Source: Neolewinella sp039025055 (lineage in GTDB: Bacteria > Bacteroidota > Bacteroidia > Chitinophagales > Saprospiraceae). Taken from it: DNA of 64,000 bases. Shown piece after piece: positions 23,319-32,448 of this stretch. The notes under the pieces are model-generated. The model ran no database searches. It was given only the letters and a program-made list of their open reading frames with translations, and was not told where the DNA came from. Both the position numbers and the translations under genes were made by a program. Position 1 is the first letter of the stretch. Every line of letters starts with the position of its first letter. The stretch spans positions 1-64,000 of the forward strand of contig JBCCPC010000004.1 in assembly GCA_039025055.1 (NCBI GenBank), written 5' to 3'.

Positions 23319-26069
23319 CTATTTTTTAGCTTGCAAGCCTTCGATCTGCCCAAACTCCAGCTCTACTTTAGGGCTAAAATCATCGCTAGCCATATAGCTT
23401 TCCAGGCTGTGCCGCAGCTGCCGAGCCGCATGCCGATCTTCTAAAGAAGTAAATAAATCTATCGAGCTGAAAATCAATTTACCCGAACCGACTTTTGCTT
23501 CAAAGACAGTTCCGAGACTACGATTAGTTACGAAGTTATCGATTACGCGCACGAGTGGATTTACGTTCAGGTCGTCTAGTATGAGTGCTTTGGACTGAAT
23601 ATTCAAATCCCACCATTGCCAGTCGGTATGGCTATCGGTTGGAAAATCTGAAAAAGCAGCGTGATCGGGATTACACAAGATACCCATTGTAGAGGGCTGA
23701 TCCGGAAAGTGTACCGGGCTCCAAAAAACGGGTACGAACCTTCCAGTAACACCGGCTAATGACTCAAAATCGGGATTCAACAAGACGGTTTTGCCCATTC
23801 CCAATGCATCAGCAGCCTCATTGAAATCGCGCGTGTATACGACATCCTCATCGCTGGGTTCTGCTGCTTTTGGGTATACCCAAATCGACCAAGAATTAAC
23901 ATATTCAGAATCTTCAATGGCCAAGCTGACAATCAATTCCGTAGCTCTGTCTACAAATAGTACAGTCGAAAATTCGCCTACAAAGTTTTCGTTTCCGAGA
24001 GCAATATCTGCGGGATCAAGCGTGCCTTCCGCTATATTTTCTGACCCACTGCTTATACGCCATTCGAGCGTCTGCTTGTTCATAGGCTGGTGGAAGTTGG
24101 CAACTTGGGCCTGCGCCTCAAACGTTTCACCTGAAGTAAAGACTGCTTTCGAGAATCGAAGCAAAGGAACTACAGGTCCACTAAAAGTCTTAAACTCTTT
24201 AGCATCTATATCCCCTTTAGGTTCCCAAAACGCATTGAGTAAACCCACCAAGGCTGTACCCTGACCGGGGAAGTCCTGCAATTGGAGCAGCTGAAACCCA
24301 TCAAAGCCTGGTGTCTTGAGGGCCCTTTCGATTTCCTCTTTGTATAAAATATTCGCCAATGCCACCGATGAACGTGTAAAATCTGGTGCCAGGTCGAGTA
24401 GCCCTTTCCGTTCTAAATCTTGCTTAACGGCTTTAAAGTTGAGCGGGTCCAGCACTCCGGTATACTGCTCTATCTCCGCCAAATCTGGATATACTGAGTA
24501 TTGACCAATTTCATGAGATATCAGAGGCTGGGTGATGTGATCGATTTCGTTGCGATAATCCTTATCGAAATGAGGTGCGCGTGCATTGAAAATACCCTGG
24601 CCTCTTACCCAGCCTTTTTCGGTCCATTGAGTCACAAAAAACTCATCTTCTGGCTGAGGCAAAGCACCCGCGCCTTCCTGGAAGGAAAAGGTAGTTGCAC
24701 TGTAAAGACGACGATCATCGGCAGCTTTTAACTCAGCGGTCAACTCATTCAGAAAAGACAATTCACCTTGAAGCTCATTACCCAAAGACATCAATATAAA
24801 TGACGGATGGTTGCCATATTCTGCGAGCAAGCGATCTCCTTCATCGCGCAGATAATCATTGGTCACGGAATCTGTGCCAACAACCAGACTCCAGTGCGGT
24901 AGCTCTGCCTGTAGGTAAAAACCGATTTCATCCGCTGCCTCGAAGGCTGCTTTTGGCGGACACCATGAATGAAATCGAAAATGATTTAGGCCATAGTCTT
25001 TCGCCTTGGCATACAAATCCAACCATTCGGCTTTAGCCATTGGTGGTCGACCTGTGAGCGGAAAAATAGAACACTCTAGCGTCCCTCTCAAATAAATGCG
25101 CTGACCATTCAGTGTGAGCTGGCCGTCTTGCGAGCTGATATCCGTAAATCCGAATGTAGTCGATTTTCCACCTTTACTTTTTTCTCCTAAGTGTAGCTCG
25201 TACAAATTGGGATTAAACTCATCCCAAGTCTGCGGCTCTTTTTCTAGATTAATCGATCCTTTAAATTGATTATTCGACCCGCTGATTTCCACTTCGCCTT
25301 TTTGTACAGGGTCGCCATTCAGGGTAAGGGTGTAAGGAATTCCACCTGCGGAAGTCTTATTACCCAGATAAGAGAATACAATGGTCTTTCCTTCCGCATC
25401 TGCATCGATCCTTAAATTATTTATATCATAATCGCCTATTTCCCGAATAGCTATATCACCTAATATGCCATTCCATTTAATTTGAGTATGGTTGGTGTAA
25501 GCATGAGCCATTTGCAGGGAGGTCTCCACAGGATATCGATCGCTGGTCACATTTATATTTGGATAAAAATCGGAATTATCTATCCTTATAACTATATTAT
25601 TTTCACCTGCTTGAAGCAGTTCCCCTATTGCATATCTATGTGGAGCAATTAAACTATAATTTTTCCCTGTCTCTTTTCCATTCACCCAAACGGTAGATTC
25701 CCATAAAACTCGCTCTAGTTCCAATTCGTATGCTCCGTCGGTCCAATCGTCTGGCAGATTTATGGTTCTGCTGTACCATGCTGGCCCGATATATTCGTTT
25801 TTTCTAGTCAAATGCGAAAGCACCTGATTATTTAGTTCGGGTTTCATGGTATTCGGCGTGCCGATACCCGCTTCATCCAGTGTTCCTGGCAAGCTAACAG
25901 CTTGGCCTTCGGGCATATCATTGTACCAATTTTCTCGCTCCCCTACCCCATCAGCATCTAGCACCACGGTCCATTCACCGGAGAGATCGATATTTTCTAA
26001 CTCACTCCCTGTATCGGAATTACAAGCAAAAATAAATACCAGTAAAATAGCAAAAACAAGTATCCGCAT
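23319..26069 (-). CDS. GH2-type exo-glycosidase lipoprotein (paralogue B)
   Basis: 916 residues. The signal peptide ends at the lipobox VFIFAC. Same plan as the gene at 16948: sugar-binding domain (ERVLWESTVWVNGKETG, APHRYAIG), TIM barrel with RFHSWCPPKAAFEAADEIG, acid/base Glu432 (SLGNELQG), nucleophile Glu520 (LISHEIGQY), and the C-terminal FSDFPTDSHTDWQWWDL. It is the last gene of the ten-gene minus-strand operon and converges on its paralogue's operon. The motif acttccgcaggt is embedded at 25344-25355, encoding TSAG within GNKTSAGGIP; paralogue A has the same length at this point without the motif. Confidence 0.88.
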   Translation of the reverse strand: MRILVFAILLVFIFACNSDTGSELENIDLSGEWTVVLDADGVGERENWYNDMPEGQAVSLPGTLDEAGIGTPNTMKPELNNQVLSHLTRKNEYIGPAWYSRTINLPDDWTDGAYELELERVLWESTVWVNGKETGKNYSLIAPHRYAIGELLQAGENNIVIRIDNSDFYPNINVTSDRYPVETSLQMAHAYTNHTQIKWNGILGDIAIREIGDYDINNLRIDADAEGKTIVFSYLGNKTSAGGIPYTLTLNGDPVQKGEVEISGSNNQFKGSINLEKEPQTWDEFNPNLYELHLGEKSKGGKSTTFGFTDISSQDGQLTLNGQRIYLRGTLECSIFPLTGRPPMAKAEWLDLYAKAKDYGLNHFRFHSWCPPKAAFEAADEIGFYLQAELPHWSLVVGTDSVTNDYLRDEGDRLLAEYGNHPSFILMSLGNELQGELSFLNELTAELKAADDRRLYSATTFSFQEGAGALPQPEDEFFVTQWTEKGWVRGQGIFNARAPHFDKDYRNEIDHITQPLISHEIGQYSVYPDLAEIEQYTGVLDPLNFKAVKQDLERKGLLDLAPDFTRSSVALANILYKEEIERALKTPGFDGFQLLQLQDFPGQGTALVGLLNAFWEPKGDIDAKEFKTFSGPVVPLLRFSKAVFTSGETFEAQAQVANFHQPMNKQTLEWRISSGSENIAEGTLDPADIALGNENFVGEFSTVLFVDRATELIVSLAIEDSEYVNSWSIWVYPKAAEPSDEDVVYTRDFNEAADALGMGKTVLLNPDFESLAGVTGRFVPVFWSPVHFPDQPSTMGILCNPDHAAFSDFPTDSHTDWQWWDLNIQSKALILDDLNVNPLVRVIDNFVTNRSLGTVFEAKVGSGKLIFSSIDLFTSLEDRHAARQLRHSLESYMASDDFSPKVELEFGQIEGLQAKK
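25344..25355 (-). repeat. Copy of the 12-base motif inside the GH2 gene at 23319
   Basis: Exact copy (acctgcggaagt on the plus strand). On the coding strand it reads acttccgcaggt in the frame ACT-TCC-GCA-GGT, encoding TSAG. Confidence 0.8.
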
Positions 26070-26081
26070 TTATTTTTTAGT

Positions 26082-27653
26082 TTAATCGTTCACATAGCTA
26101 CCCCACCAAGTCGAATCAGGCTGATAACTAATCGATAATTGATTTTTTCGCTGATTTTCCAATTGAAGACTGAGGGTATTTAGAATGTATTCTCTTCTAG
26201 CTTGAAGAGCACCTTCATCAAAAGCTTCATTTTCAGTGGGCTTTCCAGCTTGAGTATTTTCCAGCCAGTTAAAAAGCTGATCTTTCATTTTTTGTACTTC
26301 CGCAGGTCGCCCCTTTACCAAATTACGCGACTCTCCCCGATCTGCACTTAAATCATATAATTCGACTTCCTCGGTCTCCCAATAATAGATCAACTTCATA
26401 TTTCCACTCCTCATCATCGATACCGGGTCTCCCCCCTGATTACCATAATGTGGGTAATGCCAAAAAAGGGGGCGATCTGTAATTTCATTATTTGCCCATA
26501 AAGGCGATAAATCGACACCATCCACAATCTGATCATCAGATAAATCCAACTGGCACATGCTGGCTAAAGTCGGTAGAAAGTCCTGCCCACTCACAGGCAC
26601 ATCGAGTCGCCTGCTCGAATCTGCCACCGATTTAATAATGTAAGGTACCCGTATACCGCCCTCCCATTGATAGCCCTTACCCCCCCGAAACGGTCTGTTG
26701 CTGGTCGAATAAGCATCGCCCGATGCCACCCCTCCATTATCGGAAGTAAAAATGATGATGGTATTCTCATAAATACCCTGTCGCTTGAGCTCATCGATGA
26801 CTAATCCTACAGCATCATCCATCTGCTCGACCAATCCTGCATAAATCGGATTGTCTTGATGGAGCCTGATGGGCAACCTACGCTCCATGCCAAAACCCAA
26901 AGGTTGGACACCCTTTTCAATCGCTTTTTGACGATATTTTTTCCATTTCTCCCGAGTCGTCTGAATTGGCCCGTGAACCGCATAAAAAGACAGAAAAGCA
27001 AAAAATGGCTGATCGCTTTTTGTACGTATAAACTGAGCCGTTTCCCTGGCCAGTCGCATGCTCAAGTTTTCACCATCGGGCCCATCTTCTAGGTTGGGAT
27101 TACTGTAAGGCGTGAAATACCCGCCAACCGGGCTTCCAGAGTCCCATCCGCCTTTATTGATGTCGAAGCCATGGTTTGTCGGCCATGAATCTACAGGACC
27201 CAAATGCCATTTGCCGGCAAAAAAAGTACTGTAGCCAGAGGCTTTAAACAGTTTGGCCAGGGTCTGTTTGGTCGTATCCAGTTGTTTTTGATAATCGGGA
27301 GGGCTTAGGCGCGTGTAGGGATGATTATCCCCCCAGTCTTGTCCCCACCGGGCACCGATCCAATCGGTTATACCATGTACGGCGGTCGATTGCCCGGTCA
27401 TAATGCTCGCTCTGGAAGGACTACAAACGGCAGCCGCTGCATAGCCGTTGGTAAATACCGTTCCATTTGCCGCAAGCGCATCGATATGGGGTGTATCGTA
27501 AAAATCTGCGTTGTTATAGCTCAAATCGTTTACCCCCAGATCATCGGCTAAAATGAAGACGACGTTGGGCACAGGTGGCTCAGATTGCTCACAGCTGGAG
27601 TACAACCCAAACATCAACGCAACCCAAATAAACCATACAGCTCTGGTGCGCAT
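26082..27653 (-). CDS. S1-family sulfatase, lipoprotein
   Basis: 523 residues. The signal peptide ends at the lipobox LYSSC (C21). The core has VVFILADDLGVNDLSYN (metal Asp37/Asp38), formylglycine motif C77-S-P-S-R-A-S-I-M-T-G, the second metal motif IIFTSDNGG, and the family motif FFAGKWHLGP. Length and layout are those of secreted arylsulfatase-type glycan sulfatases; the subfamily cannot be assigned by eye. It lies 12 bases upstream of the GH2 gene and 3 bases after the DUF5107 gene, so it is co-transcribed with them. It should desulfate the oligosaccharides before or between GH2 steps. The 12-base motif lies near the C-terminus (26296-26307), encoding part of GRPAEVQK. Confidence 0.91.
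   Translation of the reverse strand: MRTRAVWFIWVALMFGLYSSCEQSEPPVPNVVFILADDLGVNDLSYNNADFYDTPHIDALAANGTVFTNGYAAAAVCSPSRASIMTGQSTAVHGITDWIGARWGQDWGDNHPYTRLSPPDYQKQLDTTKQTLAKLFKASGYSTFFAGKWHLGPVDSWPTNHGFDINKGGWDSGSPVGGYFTPYSNPNLEDGPDGENLSMRLARETAQFIRTKSDQPFFAFLSFYAVHGPIQTTREKWKKYRQKAIEKGVQPLGFGMERRLPIRLHQDNPIYAGLVEQMDDAVGLVIDELKRQGIYENTIIIFTSDNGGVASGDAYSTSNRPFRGGKGYQWEGGIRVPYIIKSVADSSRRLDVPVSGQDFLPTLASMCQLDLSDDQIVDGVDLSPLWANNEITDRPLFWHYPHYGNQGGDPVSMMRSGNMKLIYYWETEEVELYDLSADRGESRNLVKGRPAEVQKMKDQLFNWLENTQAGKPTENEAFDEGALQARREYILNTLSLQLENQRKNQLSISYQPDSTWWGSYVND
26296..26307 (+). repeat. Copy of the 12-base motif inside the sulfatase gene
   Basis: Exact acttccgcaggt on the plus strand. The gene is on the minus strand, so the coding strand reads the complement and encodes parts of RPAEV. 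Confidence 0.8.
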
Positions 27654-27656
27654 CTG

Positions 27657-30600
27657 CTACTTGACTAAAAATTCCTGAGCAGACTCGATCATGTTCAGGT
27701 GCTCGTGCGCACCCAAGTGCATAACATTCAGGTCCAGAGCGCGATGAAGGAATTCTTTGCTCTTCCTGATGTTCTCCCGACCCAGTTCGGCCAGTCCCAT
27801 CAAATAGTAAGCTTCTATCGTATTGCGCTTCTGAATATCATCTTCAAAGACCAGCAATAAGGGCAAAGAAGTAGCGAAGTAGTCGATTTTTGCGGTCTCA
27901 TTCAGTTTCTTAGAGGCAAATTCGTACATCTGTGTGAGTACGTCCATAGCCTCCACTTCCCGACCCAGCTCTCTGAGCGAAAGTGCTTTGTATAGTGTTA
28001 GTTCAGAGAAGCTGCTCACCGCCATATCGATAAAATCACCATTCTCTTCTGCACTGGCAGTAAAGTATTCTTTGGCCTCGCGTTCTCTCAATAGCGCCCG
28101 GCAAGCCATACCCTTCCAATAATTGATATGCGCTACCGCTTGTAATGGATGAAACTTCTCGCCCAAATTGTCAGGCGTTTCGAGAGATTGCTCAAAAAAC
28201 CTAAGCGCGTCTTCGGCCTGCTCATCGGCTAATGCGCGTTTACCCAACTGCAAGCTGGCATAAGAATACTGCTTTAAGACCTGACCTTCTCCGCCTTCCC
28301 ACGGATGGAATTGCCTGCTTGAAAGCAGTTTCAGTGCGTTCTCATATTGCCCCGTCAAATTGTAAAGCGCCGCCAATTCTACGGAAAAATCATCACGTGT
28401 ATATAGCATATCTCCCAGCGCAAGTATATCTCGCAGACGCATGGTCGGGCTATCGTTCAGCTTTTTGCGGAGCTGATCGTATTCAAACTGAATCCTGGCA
28501 TCATCGCCAGCCAGCGCAATAGCCTGCTCAAAGTAAGTGCGGGCTTTATCTCCATCTTGATGAGCATTCCAATGCGCAATACCTAGGTTCCGATAAAGCG
28601 TACCGTATTTGCACCCATACTCAACGGCATTCTCCCATATGCGAATGGCGTCTTCATGCCGCTTGGCATTGAAATAATAGTTTCCGAGCCCATAGGCAGC
28701 CAGTGTGCAATCTGGCTTCAACTTCAACAACCACTCCAATAAAAGAACCTCTTGGGTGCGAGACGGGAAAAAATAGTCGAAGGTGCCACTACAGGCCCGC
28801 TCTATCAGCTCTCGGCATTTGGTTTCTTGGCCAATCAAATAGTATTGATTCGACAAGATGAGATGGGTCATTTGAGACCTACCCATGGGGTTAGGTACCG
28901 CGCAGTCTGGAATCTCATTATCGTGATGAACCTCCAGTAGCCTGATAGCGCGATCATAGCAAGCAACCTCTGCATATTCAAAAGCAATGTCTATGACCGT
29001 CTGTGCATCATTGCGGCTAGAACTCAAAAAATCTCGAAAATCCGAATTCGCTAGAGCCAGCTCGAATTTCGCCCACTGATAGAGCGGATCAGTTTTCAAA
29101 AGCGATTTCAGCACGCTTACCCGCTCATTTTCGCGTCCAAGCTCGCTCAGTGCAATAGCCTTTAACACAAACGCACTGTTATTTTGGCGATTCGTATCTA
29201 GCGAAGCTTCCAGGTGCTCGAGTGCTGTCGCATAATCGCGACGACGCAAGTCGATCTTAGCTAAAAAGTAAAAAGCTGCAGACCGCCAGGCATAGCTCCA
29301 ACTGGCCTTGTAGAACAGGGAATATGCCTCATCGAAGCGCTCCTGGCGAAATCTGCATAAACCTAAAAAGTAGTGTGCCTCGCCTGTCGATGGGTTGGGA
29401 TGATAAGTCGTTAAAATACGAACCGCCGAGCCGAGATGGTCTCCCGCCTGGTCTAGCTGCGTATTTTTCAAGTATCCCTTACCTAAGGCTATGTGTGCGT
29501 GATAATTCATGGGATCTTCCGACAATGCCTTTTCCCAATAAGGCTCCGGATAACGAGTCGGGTGGCGATACAACTCCAGATGCTCCCCAATTAATTCTAA
29601 TTCAGTAGGAGTTTTCACGGCTTCTGCATGGAGGGGTTCGAAGGCCTCATTGCGATTTCGCGAGGTATCCGGCTTAGATTGATGCTTGTAGCTGATCAGC
29701 AGATGATCTTTTGCATCATATACCGCAATGCTCAGATCGGTTTCATCACCAGAGCGCATAGCCATTTCATGCTGCCAGGGCTCTGATGGGCTGGTGCTTA
29801 TCCCTTTGAAAGACGTCTGCATACCGCCCACGTTCAGTACGATTTGCAAACCAGCTGTTGGTGCGCTACTCGCAATGCCGAATTCGACCCTGTTTCCTGC
29901 TTTCGGCAAACATTTTACGGCCAATTCCTTATTGGCGTTCTGTACAGGGCCGAGCTTCTTGTAACTCCACCAATACTGAGAAAAGGTCTTCGTCTCGAAT
30001 GGTTGTAAATAAGTAAAATCGGGCTGGTTGTCGGTATATACTCCAGCCATCAACTCGAAATATGGGCCGCTTTCGTCGGTGAGTTCTCTATCCCAGGCCC
30101 GGCCAAACTCATCGCTTCCCCAGGTCCACTGCTTTTTACCCGGAGCTATGTGGCGATTGGCGACATGCACAAAACCGCCATCGGCTTTGAAGTCATACCC
30201 ACCAAAAAAGTCGTAGCGCGTATCGCAGACCATATAGCTAGTGGGCACGTTTATATTTTCGTACTTCCGCAGGTCGTTAGCTCCCGGCCTTTCATGATAG
30301 GGAATCCCGTAATAATAATTTTCTGCTTCTGGAAAACTACTCATAGCGCGCACAGCGTGATCGGCTACATAGTGGACGTCGGGGGGGAAAAAACTTTGGT
30401 ATTGATCGTGTACTTCTACCGCTACATTTGCCCACCACAAAAAAGTTTGGGTAAGTGGTGTGCGGTTGAATAAGCGGCCGCGCAGTTCTATAAGCGCACT
30501 ATCGGGCCTGATTCGAATACCGTGCATCCCCTTTAGGCGGTACATGGGATCGTACTCCGACATCCAAATGGTCTTGGCACCGTCTTCCTCTTCTTCGATG

Positions 30601-31001
30601 AAAACATCGGTTGGCAAGTATGTCCCAGGGCGATGGTGCTGCGGCCAGTTGAATTCTACCCCGCCACTAATCCACGGACCTGCAAGCCCTACCAAAGCCG
30701 GCTTAATTACTTTTTGACGATAAAAGAAGTCATAATCCTCATTTGTCTTATCCTGCGCTTCGAATATTCGCCCACCAATTTCCGGCAACATCGCCAGCCT
30801 AACAAAATCATTTTCTAAAGTCAGGTAATCATAAGCTTGTGCTATCTTATGATCATAAACTTTATCTATGAATGGCACAGGATATACCTTGCCCGAAGAA
30901 CCCTGATAAACCCGTTTTTCAAAAAAAACAGGGTTTATTTCCGATTTGCCGAGTTCATAAGTCTCAATTATTTTCTTTTCATTTCGGGCAATTACTTTCA
31001 T
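27657..31001 (-). CDS. DUF5107 domain protein with long TPR array
   Basis: 1114 residues with no signal peptide, so probably cytoplasmic. Residues 1 to about 350 match DUF5107: aromatic- and Gly-rich strands (MLPEIGGRIFEAQDKTNEDY, GPWISGGVEFNWPQHHRPG, FLWWANVAVEVHDQYQ, FFGGYDFKADGGFVH) with a layout resembling galactose-mutarotase-like beta-sandwich domains. Residues about 480-1100 are TPR-like helical repeats (HIALGKGYLKNTQLDQAGDH, LYRNLGIAHWNAHQDGDKAR). DUF5107 proteins recur in glycan loci with GH2 enzymes; their activity is not established to my knowledge. It lies 10 bases after the sugar porter gene and 3 bases before the sulfatase gene. The mutarotase-like fold and position fit an intracellular sugar-handling role. 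Confidence 0.82.
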   Translation of the reverse strand: MKVIARNEKKIIETYELGKSEINPVFFEKRVYQGSSGKVYPVPFIDKVYDHKIAQAYDYLTLENDFVRLAMLPEIGGRIFEAQDKTNEDYDFFYRQKVIKPALVGLAGPWISGGVEFNWPQHHRPGTYLPTDVFIEEEEDGAKTIWMSEYDPMYRLKGMHGIRIRPDSALIELRGRLFNRTPLTQTFLWWANVAVEVHDQYQSFFPPDVHYVADHAVRAMSSFPEAENYYYGIPYHERPGANDLRKYENINVPTSYMVCDTRYDFFGGYDFKADGGFVHVANRHIAPGKKQWTWGSDEFGRAWDRELTDESGPYFELMAGVYTDNQPDFTYLQPFETKTFSQYWWSYKKLGPVQNANKELAVKCLPKAGNRVEFGIASSAPTAGLQIVLNVGGMQTSFKGISTSPSEPWQHEMAMRSGDETDLSIAVYDAKDHLLISYKHQSKPDTSRNRNEAFEPLHAEAVKTPTELELIGEHLELYRHPTRYPEPYWEKALSEDPMNYHAHIALGKGYLKNTQLDQAGDHLGSAVRILTTYHPNPSTGEAHYFLGLCRFRQERFDEAYSLFYKASWSYAWRSAAFYFLAKIDLRRRDYATALEHLEASLDTNRQNNSAFVLKAIALSELGRENERVSVLKSLLKTDPLYQWAKFELALANSDFRDFLSSSRNDAQTVIDIAFEYAEVACYDRAIRLLEVHHDNEIPDCAVPNPMGRSQMTHLILSNQYYLIGQETKCRELIERACSGTFDYFFPSRTQEVLLLEWLLKLKPDCTLAAYGLGNYYFNAKRHEDAIRIWENAVEYGCKYGTLYRNLGIAHWNAHQDGDKARTYFEQAIALAGDDARIQFEYDQLRKKLNDSPTMRLRDILALGDMLYTRDDFSVELAALYNLTGQYENALKLLSSRQFHPWEGGEGQVLKQYSYASLQLGKRALADEQAEDALRFFEQSLETPDNLGEKFHPLQAVAHINYWKGMACRALLREREAKEYFTASAEENGDFIDMAVSSFSELTLYKALSLRELGREVEAMDVLTQMYEFASKKLNETAKIDYFATSLPLLLVFEDDIQKRNTIEAYYLMGLAELGRENIRKSKEFLHRALDLNVMHLGAHEHLNMIESAQEFLVK
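30263..30274 (+). repeat. Copy of the 12-base motif inside the DUF5107 gene
   Basis: Exact acttccgcaggt on the plus strand. On the coding strand the complement is read as part of NDLRKYEN, a frame different from the copy in the neighbouring sulfatase gene. Confidence 0.8.
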
Positions 31002-31011
31002 GACTTAAAAT

Positions 31012-32448
31012 TTAAACATCAATTAGTTCAGGTTCTTTTGTAGTTGTTTGAGTTGCGCCCAACTCCTTTTCGATTTCCTCAAGCGATTTGCCTTTCGTTT
31101 CCGGTAGTCGGTACTTAATGAATATAAAACCAGCGACACATATCAGACTATACACCCAAAATGTACCGTAGGCCCCCAGCCAGGCATTCAATGTAGGAAA
31201 GGTAAAAGTCAGTAAGAAGCAAGCCGTCCAAAGAGAAAGAGTCGATAAGGACATGGCAGCTCCACGCACCCGATTGGGAAATATTTCTGATATAACGACC
31301 CAGGTGATCGGTGCGAGTGACATCGCGAAAACAGCGATGGCCATTACAACCAAAGCCAACACAGGCCACCCAGTCCAGCCTGCAAAATAGCTAAAACCGA
31401 GTATAAGATATACGATAGCCAGACCACCGCTACCCAGAAGCATCAATTTGCGGCGCCCCAGCGAATCTACAGTGCGCATAGCTACCAATGTAAATGCCAA
31501 ATTAACACTTCCGGTTATCACGATATTGAATAGCATATCTCCTACCGAGTAACCAGCGGCGGCAAATATTTCTTCCGCGTAATTGAATATGATATTGATA
31601 CCGCACCACTGCTGAAAAACCGCTAAAACTATACCGATGGTTATGATAGGCCTCAGCTTGGGTGAGAATAATTCACCCAGTGAAACCTTCTTTTCTTGTT
31701 GCTGAAACGAAGCCTGGATTTGCCCGACCTGCTCAGCTGCGTAATGCCCACCACCTATGCGGCTAAGAACTTGCGTAGCACGGTCGCTTTGCCCGGCCTT
31801 GACCATAAAACGAGGGCTTTTGGGCACCAAAAACATTAGTCCAAAAAAAGCAGCAGCCGGTATTATTTCTGCCCAAAACATCCACCGCCATCCGGTAGTA
31901 CCATTCCAAGAAGACAGAATAGCAGCATCGGCTGTTCCATCTGCAATAGGCTCTGCAATCAAAAAATTACATATCTGAGCGGCGAGAATACCAATGACAA
32001 TGGTCAGCTGATTGATAGATACAAATGCGCCTCGGTATTTGGCCGGTGCGATCTCGGCGATATACATGGGCGAGAGTGTAGAAGCTAAGCCTATACCCAC
32101 ACCGCCTATTAATCTGTAAATAATAAATTCTGTAAACCCTGTGGCCGCACCGCTTCCATAAGCAGAAATAATGAATAAAACGGCCGCTCCAATAAGTGGT
32201 AATTTCCGTCCGTATTTATCAGATACGACTCCGGTTACTAAAGCGCCAAAAACACACCCAACGAGCGCACTACTCATGGCCCAACCCTGGAGACCAGGAT
32301 TCGCATCGATGCCAAAATAAAGCTCATAAAATGGCTTGGCACCTCCGATGACCACCCAGTCGTATCCAAACAATAGGCCACCGAGAGCCGAAGTGAGGGC
32401 AATCGCCAAAAGGTAAGTGAAATTATAGGAGGTGGTATTATCGCTCAT
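31012..32448 (-). CDS. Sugar porter family MFS transporter
   Basis: 478 residues with twelve predicted membrane helices. Sugar-porter signatures: GGLLFGYDWVVIGG in helix 1, VSDKYGRKLPL (RxGR-type loop 2-3), YRLIGGVGIGLASTLSPMYIAEIAP, PKSPRFMVKAG, QQWCGINIIFNYAE in helix 7, and the C-terminal LPETKGKSLEEIE. This group (XylE/GalP-like) usually brings in a monosaccharide such as galactose, xylose or glucose by proton symport across the inner membrane. Its start overlaps the end of the upstream GH30 gene by 11 bases. In the locus it links periplasmic degradation to the cytoplasmic oxidative pathway. Confidence 0.92.
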   Translation of the reverse strand: MSDNTTSYNFTYLLAIALTSALGGLLFGYDWVVIGGAKPFYELYFGIDANPGLQGWAMSSALVGCVFGALVTGVVSDKYGRKLPLIGAAVLFIISAYGSGAATGFTEFIIYRLIGGVGIGLASTLSPMYIAEIAPAKYRGAFVSINQLTIVIGILAAQICNFLIAEPIADGTADAAILSSWNGTTGWRWMFWAEIIPAAAFFGLMFLVPKSPRFMVKAGQSDRATQVLSRIGGGHYAAEQVGQIQASFQQQEKKVSLGELFSPKLRPIITIGIVLAVFQQWCGINIIFNYAEEIFAAAGYSVGDMLFNIVITGSVNLAFTLVAMRTVDSLGRRKLMLLGSGGLAIVYLILGFSYFAGWTGWPVLALVVMAIAVFAMSLAPITWVVISEIFPNRVRGAAMSLSTLSLWTACFLLTFTFPTLNAWLGAYGTFWVYSLICVAGFIFIKYRLPETKGKSLEEIEKELGATQTTTKEPELIDV

